Assembly: GCA_030295235.1 (NCBI GenBank)
Contig: AP026124.1
Span: forward strand, 186,001-250,000
Direction of reading: 5' to 3'
DNA from: Fistulifera solaris
Lineage: Eukaryota; Bacillariophyta; Bacillariophyceae; Naviculales; Stauroneidaceae
DNA: 64,000 bases
In this document: positions 30,745 through 43,264 of the stretch, piece after piece
How positions within the stretch are numbered: the first letter of the stretch is position 1
How the letters are laid out: each line of letters opens with the position of its first letter
Made by a program: the position numbers and the translations under genes
Notes under the pieces: generated by a model
The model's database searches: none
What the model was told of the DNA's origin: nothing
What the model saw: only the letters and a program-made list of their open reading frames with translations

Positions 30745-33700
30745 ATGAAGAAAAGAAAGAGAGAAAGTGGAGACCTTCCGGAACGAACGAAGCCGTCCGT
30801 TTCGGTGACAAACGAAAAGTCGGATGATTTTCTTCTTCATGTCCTCCATGTATCCGAGTTCGTCACAGCCAAAACAATTCCCAACACTACGCAATTGGTG
30901 TCGTTAGATTGCATATTGGAAGCTCTCAAAGAAAAGAAAGCAATGCCCGGTTGTCCAATATCCAAAAATGACGTCTGTTTGCTTCTCCTACCGTGGGCTG
31001 TCCGTAACGTGCTTTCCGGGACGAACCTCACACGCTCGATCTGGTACACATTGCTCGTATCGATGGATATCCTTGTCAATTTTGATCACAATCATGCCAA
31101 GTATTCGCTTTCCAATCAAGTTTTGACACAAAGCACTCTTTTCAAACTGTGCCCCAGAGTAGCGTTGTTCATTGCGTCGAATAAAGAAGAAGAAGATGAT
31201 GACGCATCCTTTCACGTCGAACTAGAACACTCAGCCAAGTCCTGTGCCACCAAGGCGTACGTTATTCTTACCGAAAAGCTATTTCATCCAACAATGGATG
31301 TTGCTTGCAAGTCTCTGCTTTTACCAATTCTAGAGAAAGAGACTCAGGTTTCTTCCCATTACGATATGGTTTTGATGGCTACAATGAATCTGATTCATCG
31401 TTTAGTTGTTCACGGCAAAGGAAATCCAAAGACAACATTCCAGTTAATCGCCAGTGCTCCCATCCTAACTGCCTTGTCTAAAGTTTACTGCTATTCTCGA
31501 TCCAGAAGCACTGTCGATGAACATGTTTCTGGACAGGTTCTGACGCTTGTAAAGAAAATCTTTTCCTTCGGCTTGTTCCATCCTGCTCACCATCTTCAAG
31601 GATTTTATTCTCTCCTTCACAAAACGAAGACTGCTCCGTTTTCAAGAGATGCTAGGGTGCCGCGTCAGAAAGACAATGATGATTCGTCGTTCCGTTGTTA
31701 TCAAGAGGAGCTTCTCAAAACGGTAGAACAATCGTTGTCAAAGAATGATACGGAATTTACGGAGATTGTTTCGATCATTCATGGCGTCTCGTTACTGTTC
31801 CAGGTGTTTTTGGAACAAAAATTGGAAGAACGTGGGGATACTTTGTCCAAGAAAAAATCGCAAACGCTGGACCCCGCCAATATGCAATTTCAAATGTTTG
31901 CTAGATGGGTGGTGCGACTTCAGCATCTCGTAGAGAATGGCGTTGAAGCGATACGTTTCGCCGCGCTACAAGCGATATTGTCCATGCTGGAATCGCTTCT
32001 TGCACACAACGCTTATTCCGCGTCACAGCACGATGAGAATGGGTATTTTTTCAATTTTTTAGCTGGAATCTATCATCAAGTTTCTGCAACAACCACTGTC
32101 AAAACACGCAAAACAGGAAGCCTTGAGTCTATCATTCCCATTTTTGTTGTTCTTTTGCGCTTAAATCACCGTCTCGTGCATGATTCGTTGGAACGACTCG
32201 TCAGTTGTACTCTTGAAGTTGGTGTTCACGGAAATGAAGAGCGAGCTGCGGATTTACTCGTTGAAGCGTTTTCGTCTTACGAAAAGCTTCGACAACAAAG
32301 TTACCTTGTTGAAGCAATTTTGAAAGCACTCGCTCTGCTGCGATTGAAAGAGAATGACGCGGAAACGTATTTGTTCCTAAACCTTTTAAGGACTGAGAGA
32401 GTTCGCGCAACGGCATCGCACGCACTTCAGAGCTGTCCGATATTAATTGTGAAAGAAATATTCAGTATATTCGAGGAGTGGTTTGTTTTCGCAGTATCGA
32501 AGAAAGACAATGAACCCCAAACTGCCAGAGTGTGTCTCTATGTTGCCGCTGACGTGTTTGAAGTTCTTTGTCAAAGTATAATTGTGGACAAAACAACGGC
32601 TTCACATATTGCTGAGATGTGTGAGCATTTCATGGAGCATGCTGTGTCTAGTTTTGCTATTGGAATGATTGGTACTACAGGGTCTGTTAACAGCGCTCTT
32701 GCTGACATATCATCGAGCTTATGTGGTGGAATAATAGATCTGCACATTCGTTGTGCGTTCTGGCTGGGTCGGACGAATCATATTGTTATCCCTTCATTGC
32801 TGTGCGAGCACTTATCCAATTTTAGATACCTAGAGCCAAGCAAGTTGTCCCATTTTGCTGGAATGTTTTGTGGAGTCGCTCTTTTAGCTTGCAACCGACT
32901 GACGCAGATTGACACCGAAATACACGAAGAAGAGCGCAAGACAATAGAATCAGAAGATAAAATGAGCGATTCAGATTCCCTCGTAGCGGAAGGCAAAGCG
33001 CTGGCCTCTTCCATTTTCAACCTGGGCAGTCACGTGAAGTACGACGAGCCGGGACAGTACCGCCACCCCTATCATTTCATTGCACGACACCGCTTTCAAT
33101 GGCTGAAGTATGCTGACGACGACCATATTTCCTTGTTCCTACGTTGGGTTTGTAAGGACGCACTTGTATTCACACTTGACGACTCGCAAAAGTCAGCACC
33201 GAAAACCTCCACGTTTGGTAAAGTTGATTTGTTCTTTGATAGCAGCTTTGTAAGTCACGGCGTGATTTACAAGCGACTGTTCTCCGAAGCCCTTGCTGCT
33301 GCTTTTGACCTCATAAAACTTGGCCTTTCTACTAGCGATAATGCAGACAGAGATGGGGTGTCTGATCTATTGTCCGTCCTTGATCAACCGGACAATGGTC
33401 AATCGCTGGCCGTTAGTCTTGGTCACTTGCAACAGAAAGGCATGGCTGTATTGATTGAAGTATCGGACAGTCGTTTGCCTTATCTATTTCGAAGGGCTTC
33501 CTACCTTCTTCGTGAAGTGGCCGCACCGACTATTGATTCGTGCGATACTTTCACGGACGGAAAGAAATTACTGCACATGCTGTGTAAGCTTGACCTCGCC
33601 TTTCGATCCCTGAAGTTTCCAAGCACGTTGATTATATCTGAATGGACAGCCACTCAATTTATTTTGAGAAAAGTGCTATCACATTTGTTAAACCCCTTTC

Positions 33701-35172
33701 TTTCCGAATCACTGCAAACGTGTCTTGAAACGCGCCAACAAGCTCTGGAGACTATTGAAAGAATGTTTGACTCTTTTGCGACAAATGAATATCTTAGTCT
33801 TACCAGTGAGGAAACCACTGCTTCCTGTGGACTTGAGCTTCACGTCATCTGTATTGTCGGTTCTCTTTTGGCATCGGACGCAGCGTCAGATCTAGCGACA
33901 TCTCTCAGAAATATGACTGCTCTAGCAACAGAGCGAAGAGACGTCTTAGCTCTGGTTGCTTTTAGCCGCTTCCCTTGCAGAGGGCATACGAAAGTACAAA
34001 ATTTTTAACGAATGCCCCTCCCGAGATGTAGCGACATATCTGGAAGCGCTTTGGGTGGTCGCCAAGTTGCGTTTACGAAAGGACTTGTTAGAAAGTAGCT
34101 CCTCATGCTGGCGGCTTAGGAGTGAGTGCATGCTCCTTGGTTGCGACCTTCTGAGAATCGAGTTTGATGAGAAGCAATACTTGGAGTTGTTTAATGAAAT
34201 CACGGACGATGAATCGATTTTACAAGATGAAGATGCGGCAATTGACGAATACGAATATCAATCGCGCGTTTATGTTTTTGGGTTCTTGGCGCTTACTTGC
34301 ACAGAGAGATCGCGTTGTAAGCGATTACTAAATGCAATCATCAAACAGAAAAAGAACATTCTTTACTGGATGCCGCTTTCATGAATGTGCTCATTCATAT
34401 TGCTGCAGACGACATCGACGAGTTGCTCGAAAGATTGATACAGCGCGAAGCCCCACCAGTCACTTTACGGTATCTCTTGCTATGCTTGCAATGCGCGACG
34501 GCTGAGCAAACGACTGCTGTTGCCAAAAACGCACATACGATTTTCATCCTTACCATGAACTTGCTCAATTCTAGTTTTCGTTCACAGGAGAGTCGCAACA
34601 TGGGCCTTGATACATCATTGGAAATCGTTGACTTCTTGCTAAACCACAGGGAAATGATCATCTTCCGCGAATTTGATATTGCGGTTATTTTATCGCTCCT
34701 TTGTGCAATTCTTGGTGATTGCGAACAGCACACCGGATCTGAAGTCTCTGTCTCCACCTTTTCCTGGTGCACAACAATCCTTACCTCGATGTTCCAACGC
34801 TATTCAAAGTATCTATACGCATGCGTCCCCATCGTAATCTCGCTATACTTTTGTGTGTTGAAATATGCCATGTTCGGACCTGTCGATCGAAAAGTATCGC
34901 AGCAGTTTGCTGGAGTTTGTGATCTAATGGTTGCCCACAAGGAAGTCTACAAGAAACACGTGCTAGGTATAGTTCTCGAATTCGTATCGCAGGTCGGATT
35001 TCTCTCCCTGGAACATCGAAATCGAATGCTTCCTGCCATTTATTCACTACTCGATACAATGTCAACGTATGAAATGCAACAATTGAATGCTAGCATGGGA
35101 ACAGAGCAGAAAGTTCTTTTCAGAACGATTTACCAGTCGTACCAGAAAGGACACACACACAAGGGACAGTAA
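30745..35172 (+). CDS. Urb2/Npa2-domain nucleolar ribosome-biogenesis protein, two frame breaks
   Basis: This is a very large alpha-helical protein (about 1,470 aa over three frame segments: 30745-34008, 33956-34384, 34381-35172). The C-terminus carries the Urb2 signature: LEHRNRMLPAIYSLLDTM, YEMQQLNASMGTEQKVLFRTIYQSYQKGHTHKGQ. Urb2 acts in early 60S pre-rRNA processing in the nucleolus. The N-terminus MKKRKRESGDLPERTK is a likely nuclear localisation signal. One extra base near 33945-33957 and one missing base near 34360-34366 break the frame; sequence quality on each side (LLLAASLAEGIRKYK, DAAFMNVLIHIAADD) shows the chain continues. It begins 127 bp after the right target duplication of the transposon, so the element lies in its promoter region. 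Confidence 0.82.
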
Positions 35173-35296
35173 TGCATATTTTAAAATTAAGCTACTGAAC
35201 TACACCAAATCATCCCAGTCCTAGTGTTTTCATTTTCAAGATACGACGATGACAAGCACGCAATCACCATTTTATTTTTGTCTGTTTCTGTTAGTC

Positions 35297-36463
35297 TTAC
35301 GCATTTAGCTTGTTCAACAGAACTAATTTTTCCAAGCACTCATCTACATCCATATCTTCCAATGCATCAAAAACACTGCCCATACTTCCATCCGGTTGCT
35401 TGACACGGGGGTCAACGGACCAGTCTTTGATAGTCTTTTCCGTCAGACCTGCCGCCAACAGAGCGCTACCGAATGGATCGTCGCTAATCTTAGTTCCCAA
35501 CCAGTTCATTCTTTCGGCAAGCCCTTCAAAGGACTAGCACTGGCGTGGACACCATTGTCTCCCCTTGTTGGGTTTCTCAGCCAAGCCAAGGGCAGTATAG
35601 TCATCCAGGATAGCTTTTCGCAAACTACCAGGAGGGCCATCGGCGGGGTCCGTCGGTCCTAGTACACTGTTACGGAAATTGGACCACGAGAGTGTCTTGG
35701 GACTGAATTCAACGACAAAACAGTAGATACTTGTTCCAGCACCGACAAACTTGGAGCGCATCGACATGAAGAAAGCATTGAACACGTACAACTTTTGTCC
35801 ATTCATCGATACAATGCCACAGTAGAAGCCTCCGCCAAATTTTTCCACTTTTTCCGCTTTACCCCACGCTTCATCCAATTGTTGGGCATCCTAATGAAAA
35901 CGGTATGTGAGTGTGCATAATCGAATAGTCGTCTTTCTCTAACAAAATTGCAATTTACTTACACATCCGAATCGTTTGCAAGCCTCCATCGCGTTGCAAG
36001 CACGATTCTCAGCGAGAACAGTCTCCCAGGATTCACCGAATGCATTCTGGAACTTGTCAGCAGGAACAGGAATGTCTTTTGCGGGAAGAATCGTTGCCTT
36101 GGATGCTGAAAGAAAGTCAGTAAGTAAAAGATTGAGTAAGAATTTGTGACCCTTTGACGGAGAAAAGGAACCTTGCAGAACCGCTTACAAGAACTTACCG
36201 ATTGCGTAATAATGCTGATCAATCAGCTTTTTCTCGTCGATTGTCTCTCCGCTAATACTCACTTCCGACAAGATCGTAACGCCTTTCGACTTGAGAGTTT
36301 TGCGAACGAGGTCCTGGACCGACGCCGTGTTGGCATGAGGTTTCACAAAGACGAACGCAGAGTTTGTTAGTGGTGCATGGCAAGTTTTATCACTCTTGGC
36401 CTTCCAAATGGAAAGGCCAGCAGTGGCTGTGAATAATAAGAAATCCATACTGAAAAATTTCAT
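35297..36463 (-). CDS. Nucleoside-diphosphate-kinase-like domain protein
   Basis: Three exons by consensus: 36463-36199, 36105-35963, 35890-35297 (introns 93 and 72 nt). The ATG at 36463 gives MKFFSMDFLLFTATAGL, hydrophobic but not a clear signal peptide. The core AFVFVKPHANTASVQDLVRKTLKSKGVTI resembles the start of NDP kinases (VKP, then helix), continuing LIDQHYYAI and DKFQNAFGESWETVLAENRACNAM. The phosphohistidine-bearing NDPK segment is not recognisable, so kinase activity is doubtful. The C-terminal part is a separate region (FYCGIVSMNGQKLYVFNAFF, then GLAERMNWLGTKISDDPFGS). In the last exon one extra G in a GGGG run near 35562 and one missing T near 35528 shift the frame out and back. 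Function unknown. Confidence 0.65.
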
Positions 36464-37147
36464 GAGATCCTTTTCTCCACACAATTACGACAGCCCAAAC
36501 AAAAACGAAACGAAAATCGTCGCATGCTTTTGCGTTCGATTTTCATTTTCATGGGCGCTCTCAGCGCTGACGGCTTGATGACGCATCCATCGTCACTGGG
36601 GAATCTTGAAGACGTTATGATTACGTCATACGGTTCGCAGTCCCGGGACTGATTGAGTCGGACGCAGAGAAATGCCACAACCTACAACCTTACCAGTACC
36701 AGTGTACACGATACTCACTCCGTAGCATTATCCCGAGACAAAATTCTATCACCTACTTTCTTTATCGTTTCGCAAGGCTTTTCGACATACAAATATTGAG
36801 GCGCGTAGTACAAACACTGCCAAAGCCTATTTCACTGTGTAAGAACGACAAATGGTTTCAAAACAATCTGCGAAACGAAGGAATTGTAGGCAGCATCGTC
36901 GCTCCAAAAAAATATGTGTTCAATATTGAAGTGCCTGATTTGACGTTGAGAATGTTTGCGAATTGTTCTCAACTTTGCCACGACTGGAAGTTTTCCCCAG
37001 GCCTACCAGCAGCTACCAGTACTAGAACGCAAGCATCCTAAACCAACAGGAAGTATTCAAATTCGTTTCAACACGAAACACTATGGATTTCAAGTATCAA
37101 GCTCATTCTCTATTGATTGATAATTAAATTAATGTATTATTACCTTT
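36464..37147. other. Intergenic, no gene seen
   Basis: 684 bp between two minus-strand genes, containing the NDPK-like promoter and the acetolactate synthase 3' region. It includes a TACCAGTACCAGTGTAC motif near 36692-36708 and a T/A-rich stretch at 37110-37145. The open frame 36796-37041 has no domain character. Confidence 0.4.
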
Positions 37148-39588
37148 TTAGCTTGGGGCCGCGGCTCCATCAACGTCCACCTCCACATCTTCTAGAATCA
37201 TGTCATCCAACGGTTGCCCGGGTGCCACCAAGGGCAAGCATGGCGTTCGTTCCACGCGAACGTGAAACAAGACAGGCTCCTCAGGGTCATTGAATAAAAA
37301 GTCTTTCATAGCTGCTTCTAGATCTTCCTCCGCGTCGCAATAGACGGACTTTATACCGAAGGCCTTCGCCAGCGTGCAGTAATCCGGGTTAGCTGTGTTT
37401 CGCACCGCCAACAAACGGTTATTGTGGAACAGACGTTGCCAGTATTCTACCATCATCTGACCATCATTATCGATAATCATTAGTTTGACGGCAATTCCTT
37501 CTTCCTTCAGAGTCTTTAACTCAGTAAAAGTCATGTTGAATGAACCATCTCCATCCACAGATATACATATTTTTCCGGGATTGGCTAGTTTCGCTCCAAT
37601 GCAATAACCCAAGGATACACCCATGGTACCCAACGAACCACTGCTCAGCATTTGACGAGGTTGCGTCCAAGTAATCAACTGTGCAGCGATCATTTGATGG
37701 ACACCAACACCTGTGGTGAATATGGCATTGTCCATTTGTCCAGCTTCCAGCAACTGTCGGTTTAGCTCTGCGACAACCGACTGAGCAGACATTCGGGTGC
37801 GAGGAACCAAGGTCTCTTCACCTTGTTCATTTACGATACGAATACTTTCGGTTTTAAAATGAGGAATTTTTACTGGGAAGTCTTTCTGCAACTGAGCCAT
37901 GTGCTTGAGCCATGGTGCGGTAATGGAAGCTCTGCCGAACTCGGTATCTTTGTGAAGCAATGCGTTCATGGTCTGTAAGAATCGCTTGCCCGTAGTGTGG
38001 ACGAAGTACGAAGGAGCTAACTGTTTCTTGTGTTCCGTTCGTCGGATATCAACGTGAATGATGCCTCCCCTTCCTTCTTCCGCAGCTTCTCGTGCCTTGG
38101 GGATATAACTTCCCATTCGTCCCGTAATACGATCGTCAAATCGTGATCCCACGCAGATGACCAAATCAGATTCTTGAAACATAAAGTTTGGCGTTGGGTG
38201 GCCGTGCATTCCCACCATGTTCAGAGCCAGGGGACTGCGCTCATCGAAGCAACCGAGAGCATGCAGAGTTGTTGCCACGGGGATCTGTAATTTTTCTGCA
38301 AAGTACTTGAGGTCTTCTGGGGAATCGTTGCAACCTTGACCGGCCAAGATGACAGGTTTTCGCGCTTGTCGAATCAAATTTAGCACTTCCTTTGCCATGG
38401 TACTTCCTTCATCAAAACCATTTCTTTCAAAGTTTCGCCGTTGGGTGCATTCTTTACAATCGTGTGCGTAGGATTGTGATCAGCGTGGAAGTCGTCACGT
38501 GTATCCGCGGTTTCTTCCACCACAGGAATGGCATCAATCTGATACTTGTTCTCCGCATCCTTGATAATTTGAAAGGGCAATCCTTTGCCTTCCGTACCAA
38601 TATGCACGGCTTGCATAACCGATCCATCAGCTCGCCGTCTTTCGCTGAGGCGGCAAAAAGCAGTGTCGTAATTGGGTTCATTCAAGTTGGTCTCTACAAA
38701 TGAATCCATGAGTTCGGGTGTAAGAATTTGGTTTTGCAGATCCTTAGGCAAATCCACAAAGACGGGTCCTGGTCTTCCGTTACGGGCAACGTAAAAAGCA
38801 TAGTCCAAGACCATTGGGAGCTCCGCAGCTGACTTGATTTGATAAGCCCACTTGGTGCAAGGTCGGGTGAGATCTACCGCTGGACATGACTGGAAGGCAT
38901 CTTTCGGTGCGTTTGTGGCGGCTTGGCCACAAAGAGCAACGAGGGGAACTCCATCACAAATAGCATCTTGAAGAGGAGTGATTAGGTTCGTCAAACCTGG
39001 GCCCGATGTGGCAATGCAGACACCAACCGGAAGATGCTTTCCTCCGAAGGGTTGCGATTTGCCATATCCTTCAGCAATATGCCCGGCTGAGTTTTCGTTT
39101 GAGTTTGTGATCCATCGAATAGGCTTTTTTCCTCCATGTCGAGGGTGTAGTTCATGAAACTGATCCAGGAGGGGCAAGACAGCGCCACCCGAGAATCCGT
39201 TGACGACCTCGACGCCATGTTCAACCAATTTGCTGTAAATGATAGCAGCCCCCGACTGACCCTGATATTGTGAAAGATAAGCAGAGACTGCAGCTCTTGT
39301 TTCCACAGCAGCAATCTGTGCTAACTTGGGATCATTATTCTTGAGATCCGCTTTTTTCTGCTGCCGTGCGGCAGACGCAAGCTTCGCATCGGATTCTCTG
39401 AAGTTATTGGCGATCGAGTGCTTGAGGACTTCAATATCATCCTCGGTCGTGCTACTCAAAGGTCCTGTGCTTCTGAAGTAAGGAGAAGACACAAATGCGG
39501 GACTTTTAGGTGATGCCTTAGAGGGAACAAAAGCGAAAGAAGAAGGTGTCGCCACCAACAAGAAAACCGAAGCAGCGGAAAACTTCAT
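37148..39588 (-). CDS. Acetolactate (acetohydroxyacid) synthase, catalytic subunit, plastid-targeted
   Basis: This ThDP- and FAD-dependent enzyme makes the first committed step of valine, leucine and isoleucine synthesis in the plastid. MKFSAASVFLLVATPSSFAFVPS is a diatom plastid presequence with Phe at the cleavage site. The N-terminal ThDP domain has GFSGGAVLPLLDQF, catalytic Glu in SNENSAGHIAEGYG, and GPGLTNLITPLQDA. The middle domain has PVILAGQGC and SRFDDRITG. The C-terminal ThDP domain has GSLGTMGVSLGYCIG and the metal-binding GDGSFNMTFTELKT. An insertion of about 80 residues separates the first two domains. One missing C in the CC pair near 38398-38400 splits the frame; adding it gives LMKEVPMAKEVLNLIR and about 810 aa. 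The enzyme would be non-functional without it, so I treat the gene as whole. Confidence 0.93.
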
Positions 39589-40312
39589 TTTGATCGGTGC
39601 GCGTTAGTTTCAAAGCAATAAAAGTTGTCGAATAGATAGCGTAAACGGAGTCTTGATCCAAATCAAGTTACTTCACTTCGTAGCTACTCTTTTCAAGAAA
39701 GAAGATGAAAAAGACTTGAGTATTAGGTGTGTGCACGAATGTAATAATGGCGGAAGAAGAAGCCGATGTTACGTGGTCCTTTTCAAATTGAAAGAGCCGT
39801 GCACTCGAATGGCTTTGGCTTCGGTGTTTTCGTTGTTTGATGCGCTCCAGTCGCCGTAGACGGCTACAAGGATTTGGTACCAAGAAGGGTCTCCGGTTGG
39901 ACGGTCACACGCTTTCTGTGTCAGATGCTGCAATTTCTTCTTTGATACTTTATAATCGACAGTCAAAGCCCTCACGTCTGCACCTCAATGGACCAGTATG
40001 TACTCTAATTGGTGGCTGCAAGCAAAACCGCAACCGCGCGTCGGCCAGAAATTTTGATGATGTCACATGTACGACCTTCTGACGTAATGCCCTAACGCCT
40101 CCTCCTCCTCACTCTAGCTCTAAAGGAGTACTACGCTCGCTCACGCTGCATTGCACTCGTCCAACCGTCGGCCGTCATTCGTGAGGGCGAGCGGTCACTT
40201 TTGACGTTTTGATTGATGCTAAAAAACAAAGGGACAACCAAGAAGGGTCCCTTGATTTACTTTCATTCGATACCTTCCAAACAACAAACAACCAGCGTGA
40301 TTTGAATCAGTA
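39589..40312. promoter_or_regulatory. Divergent intergenic region, no gene seen
   Basis: 724 bp between divergent acetolactate synthase and a small membrane protein. It includes ACGT-containing sites (TGACGT at 40080-40085 and 40202-40207). Overlapping open frames at 39653-40082 have no domain character. Confidence 0.4.
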
Positions 40313-40581
40313 ATGTACCGAAGAACATTGCAAGTGCTAGCTTCGCAAGGGAAACGGACGGTTGTTCGAGATCCTAGGAAACGACACGTGCCGACCTCTT
40401 CAATGGTGTCTATTCCGCAACAGAATGACGAAATTCAAGAGCAGTCTCGACCACTTCCCTTTTGCAACAACCTAGCCCGCATCCACCGCAGACTCTTGCT
40501 TCAAGTCTCGGTAGTTACGCTTTTGCTGGCGTTGGAGTTACATTGGGTGTCGTTTTGGTCCGAGTAGTTCTTGGCTTTTAA
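40313..40581 (+). CDS. Small single-helix membrane protein, probably mitochondrial
   Basis: The frame starts MYRRTLQVLASQGKRTVVRD, Arg-rich and amphipathic, like a mitochondrial presequence. As read it stops at 40567, but one extra T in the T4 run near 40460-40463 switches to a frame ending QQPSPHPPQTLASSLG and then SYAFAGVGVTLGVVLVRVV, a clean single transmembrane helix ending LGF at the stop 40579-40581. The corrected product is about 89 aa. I do not recognise the family. The pattern (short, basic N-terminus, C-terminal helix) is common among small subunits of mitochondrial inner-membrane complexes, but that is only an analogy. Confidence 0.5.
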
Positions 40582-40946
40582 GACTTTCTCTTATTACTAC
40601 ATCTCCAACTTTTAGAATAGTTATTAGAAGGAGTATTTTAAGGCTTAACTGTTGCTAAGGTTCACTACATTATGTAAATTTTCGTGGAAACCGGCAATCT
40701 AAGTGATCGACGGCAACCTAGGTACGAAGTAGTTTTTAAAACTAATTAAGGCTAAACATGAGACTTTCCCCTAGTTCTATAAGTAACTTACTCCGTATTA
40801 TAGAGACATATCAACAGCGTCTTACTTCATAGCAATCGAACTGCCACCGAAACATAATCCGCCAAGGATATCAATCGGTGGTAAACTAGTGAGACGCTTG
40901 TCCACATTAGGCAATATCGCCCCACCCCAGGAGTCATTTACATCGT
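40582..40946. other. Convergent intergenic region, no gene seen
   Basis: 365 bp between convergent genes, AT-rich, holding both 3' ends. Nothing else seen. Confidence 0.4.
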
Positions 40947-42795
40947 CTATCGATTGCCGAAACGTGCCAAAGCGCGTCCTGATTCCTCCTTATTACTAAT
41001 GAATAGCTCGATGTATCGGTTTCCCATAGACCGACGATTTAATTCCATAGCCCGCTTTGCATCATTGGCGGACGAGAAACCAATGTATGCTTCACCCGTA
41101 GCTCGCCCGTCATTCCGGTACGTTAGCACAACACTCTCCGCAACTGGGTCATACCCAGCAAAGAACTGAACAATATCTTCTTTCGTGGCGGCAAATGGGA
41201 GCCCCCGCATTCGTAAGAAGCCGGTGTGTTCCCCCACTTGAATACCACCTCCAGCTCGTTTGGGTAGAGGAGCACGTACCACTCCGTCACTACTTTCCGC
41301 AGGACGACTTGCTCGGCCACTACCTGTGGAAGTGCCACTCGCAAGAGTTTGAACACCAACAGGTGTGGAAACAGTTGACTGACCCTTCAAGGTCTCATTT
41401 ACGCCGAAAGATGTTGAACTTGTTACTCCAAGTTGACTGGAGAGTACTGACACGCCTTGCCTCGAGTGAGGTAAGGAGTCACCCCAGAGATGATGGGCGG
41501 CAGACGAATCATCAACAGAATGATGTTGCTCCGCTTGTTCGTTCCTCGTTCTTGACAAAGAGAGTGGCGTTTTCGGCCCTCTTTCTCTCTCAACTTGCTG
41601 TAACGTAATAGAGTAAAAAAATTTGAGTAAGTGTTGCAATAATCTTCAAGTATGAGTGAGTATCAGACGTACTGATGCAATGGCCTCGTAGTATTCAGTC
41701 CGTGATGCAGGACCGATATCAATAAACTTTCTTCCAATTGTTTGACGACTCCTGCGACCTCGCAATGTAAGAAACGAATGATTCATGAATTTGCTGTGAG
41801 TTCCTGTTATAAATGTCGTACCTTTGCAACGCCATCTGAAAATCCATTGGATTCGCGAAAACAACAAATGCATCCCCCTGACCAGCTAATATAACATCTA
41901 TGAAAACCAAGCCCTGAAAGAAAATCAGAATGTCTTCTAGAGAAATGTCGTATGGTAAATACCGCAAACGCACGCAGGGAAAAGGACCTAGGACGGCTTC
42001 CAGAGGATCCGTCGAACCCCGCAACCCCGGAATTCCGGGCGGCAAAGGAAGTCCCTCCATGTGATGGATTGTATACTGGTACCTGAAATGGAACGGGGCG
42101 GGTGTCAGGTTCAAGCTGCACACCACCTTTCCAATGTACCGTCACAGAGACAGCTACCCAAAAATTTCCAACACGAAAATAGTAACGATCGCGGACGAGA
42201 GCAACAAGCACAAGAATTTCGTCGCTCGCCCTCACATTCTCCTCCAAACCTCGCTGTCCAACCGTCCGACCACCCAAGATCGCACGGCACCATAAGGCGT
42301 TATTGTGAATCACGTTTCAGTATCATCCGTTACTCGACCGTGTCACTTTAAAACTCGACACTCGACACTCGACATTTCGTCGAGATTTTCTGTACCAGGT
42401 ACCAGCTACATTTTTCTACCGCTAAAAATTTTCGTGATGTCTTGTCTCACACCGATCCCTTTTTCGCCGTATCAAACCTACATACGAAAACTGGCAATTC
42501 ATCACGGTAGCCGGCAAGACAGGTTTGTTGCAAACAAGCATCGCACCAGAGCGATACAGCAAGCAGCGAGCAGCGAGGGACGGAAGATGATTGCTTACCG
42601 GTAATCATAAAAGTGTGCCATGTAACCTGCAAGGACTGGCCCAGCCCACGCCGGATCATATCCATACGATTCGTGTTGTGGCATTGGCATGTTTGGGTTT
42701 GGGTGATACATTTCGTTGTGTTGATCGATATCGGTGATTTGCTTCCGTATCCCCTCCTCCCCTTCCCCGTCCCCGTCCCCATGTTGTTGACTCAT
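40947..42795 (-). CDS. hnRNP H/F-like RNA-binding protein with two RRMs
   Basis: Four exons fit by phase: 42795-42599, 42082-41822, 41751-41673, 41597-40947, giving 395 aa. Exon 1 encodes MSQQHGDGDGEGEEG and a Pro/Tyr-rich stretch and ends at GTAAGC; the next begins after ATTTCAG. The first RRM reads VRLRYLPYDISLEDILIFFQG, DAFVVFANPMDFQMALQ, RQTIGRKFIDIGPASRTEYYEA; the second FLRMRGLPFAATKEDIVQFF, GEAYIGFSSANDAKRAM, NRYIELFISNKEE. RGLPF-type RNP motifs with F/Y-poor RNP1 are typical of the quasi-RRMs of hnRNP H/F and GRSF, which bind G-tracts and act in splicing or RNA transport. Intron 1 is 516 nt, long for this window. A start at the internal ATG 42060 (322 aa) is the alternative if exon 1 is not used. 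Confidence 0.78.
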
Positions 42796-43264
42796 TTGTA
42801 ATAAGCAACGTCCCCGTCCCCGTTGTAGAAACCGGCAGAAACCGTTCCCCCTAATGTTGTATTTGTATTTTGAGTGTTTTTGTGAGTGGAGGTCAAGATG
42901 GCGCACCCTCAACTGGCTTGGCGGCATGCCGCGACGACGAAAATGCTTGAATTTGCGAGGCTGCCTCGTTTTCACGATACGATGCAGCGCGCAAGGCTGC
43001 TCTCCGTTCGTACAAATTTGTAGTATCCGTACGCGGCTGCTGCACACAGCGGCAGGCGGACGAGATCAATATTGACAATAGAAGTGAATAGTAGAGCGGG
43101 GGGAGAAATAGTCTTCATTAGGGAAAAGGCTATTTCTCGTGGGCAATACCCGGAGTACTCCTATTATAATATCAAGTCCCAAAGTCTCAAGACTACCGGC
43201 AGCCTTGCGGGACACGGTGTATGGACAACCAATAATCATAACGAATTTTTAATCATCAATTTCC
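42796..43264. other. Intergenic, no gene seen
   Basis: 469 bp between two minus-strand genes. The frame of the RRM exon stays open upstream to about 43047, so an N-terminal extension is possible, but no domain supports it. A hairpin with a perfect 9-bp stem (GAGAAATAG at 43103-43111, CTATTTCTC at 43130-43138) lies here. Confidence 0.4.
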
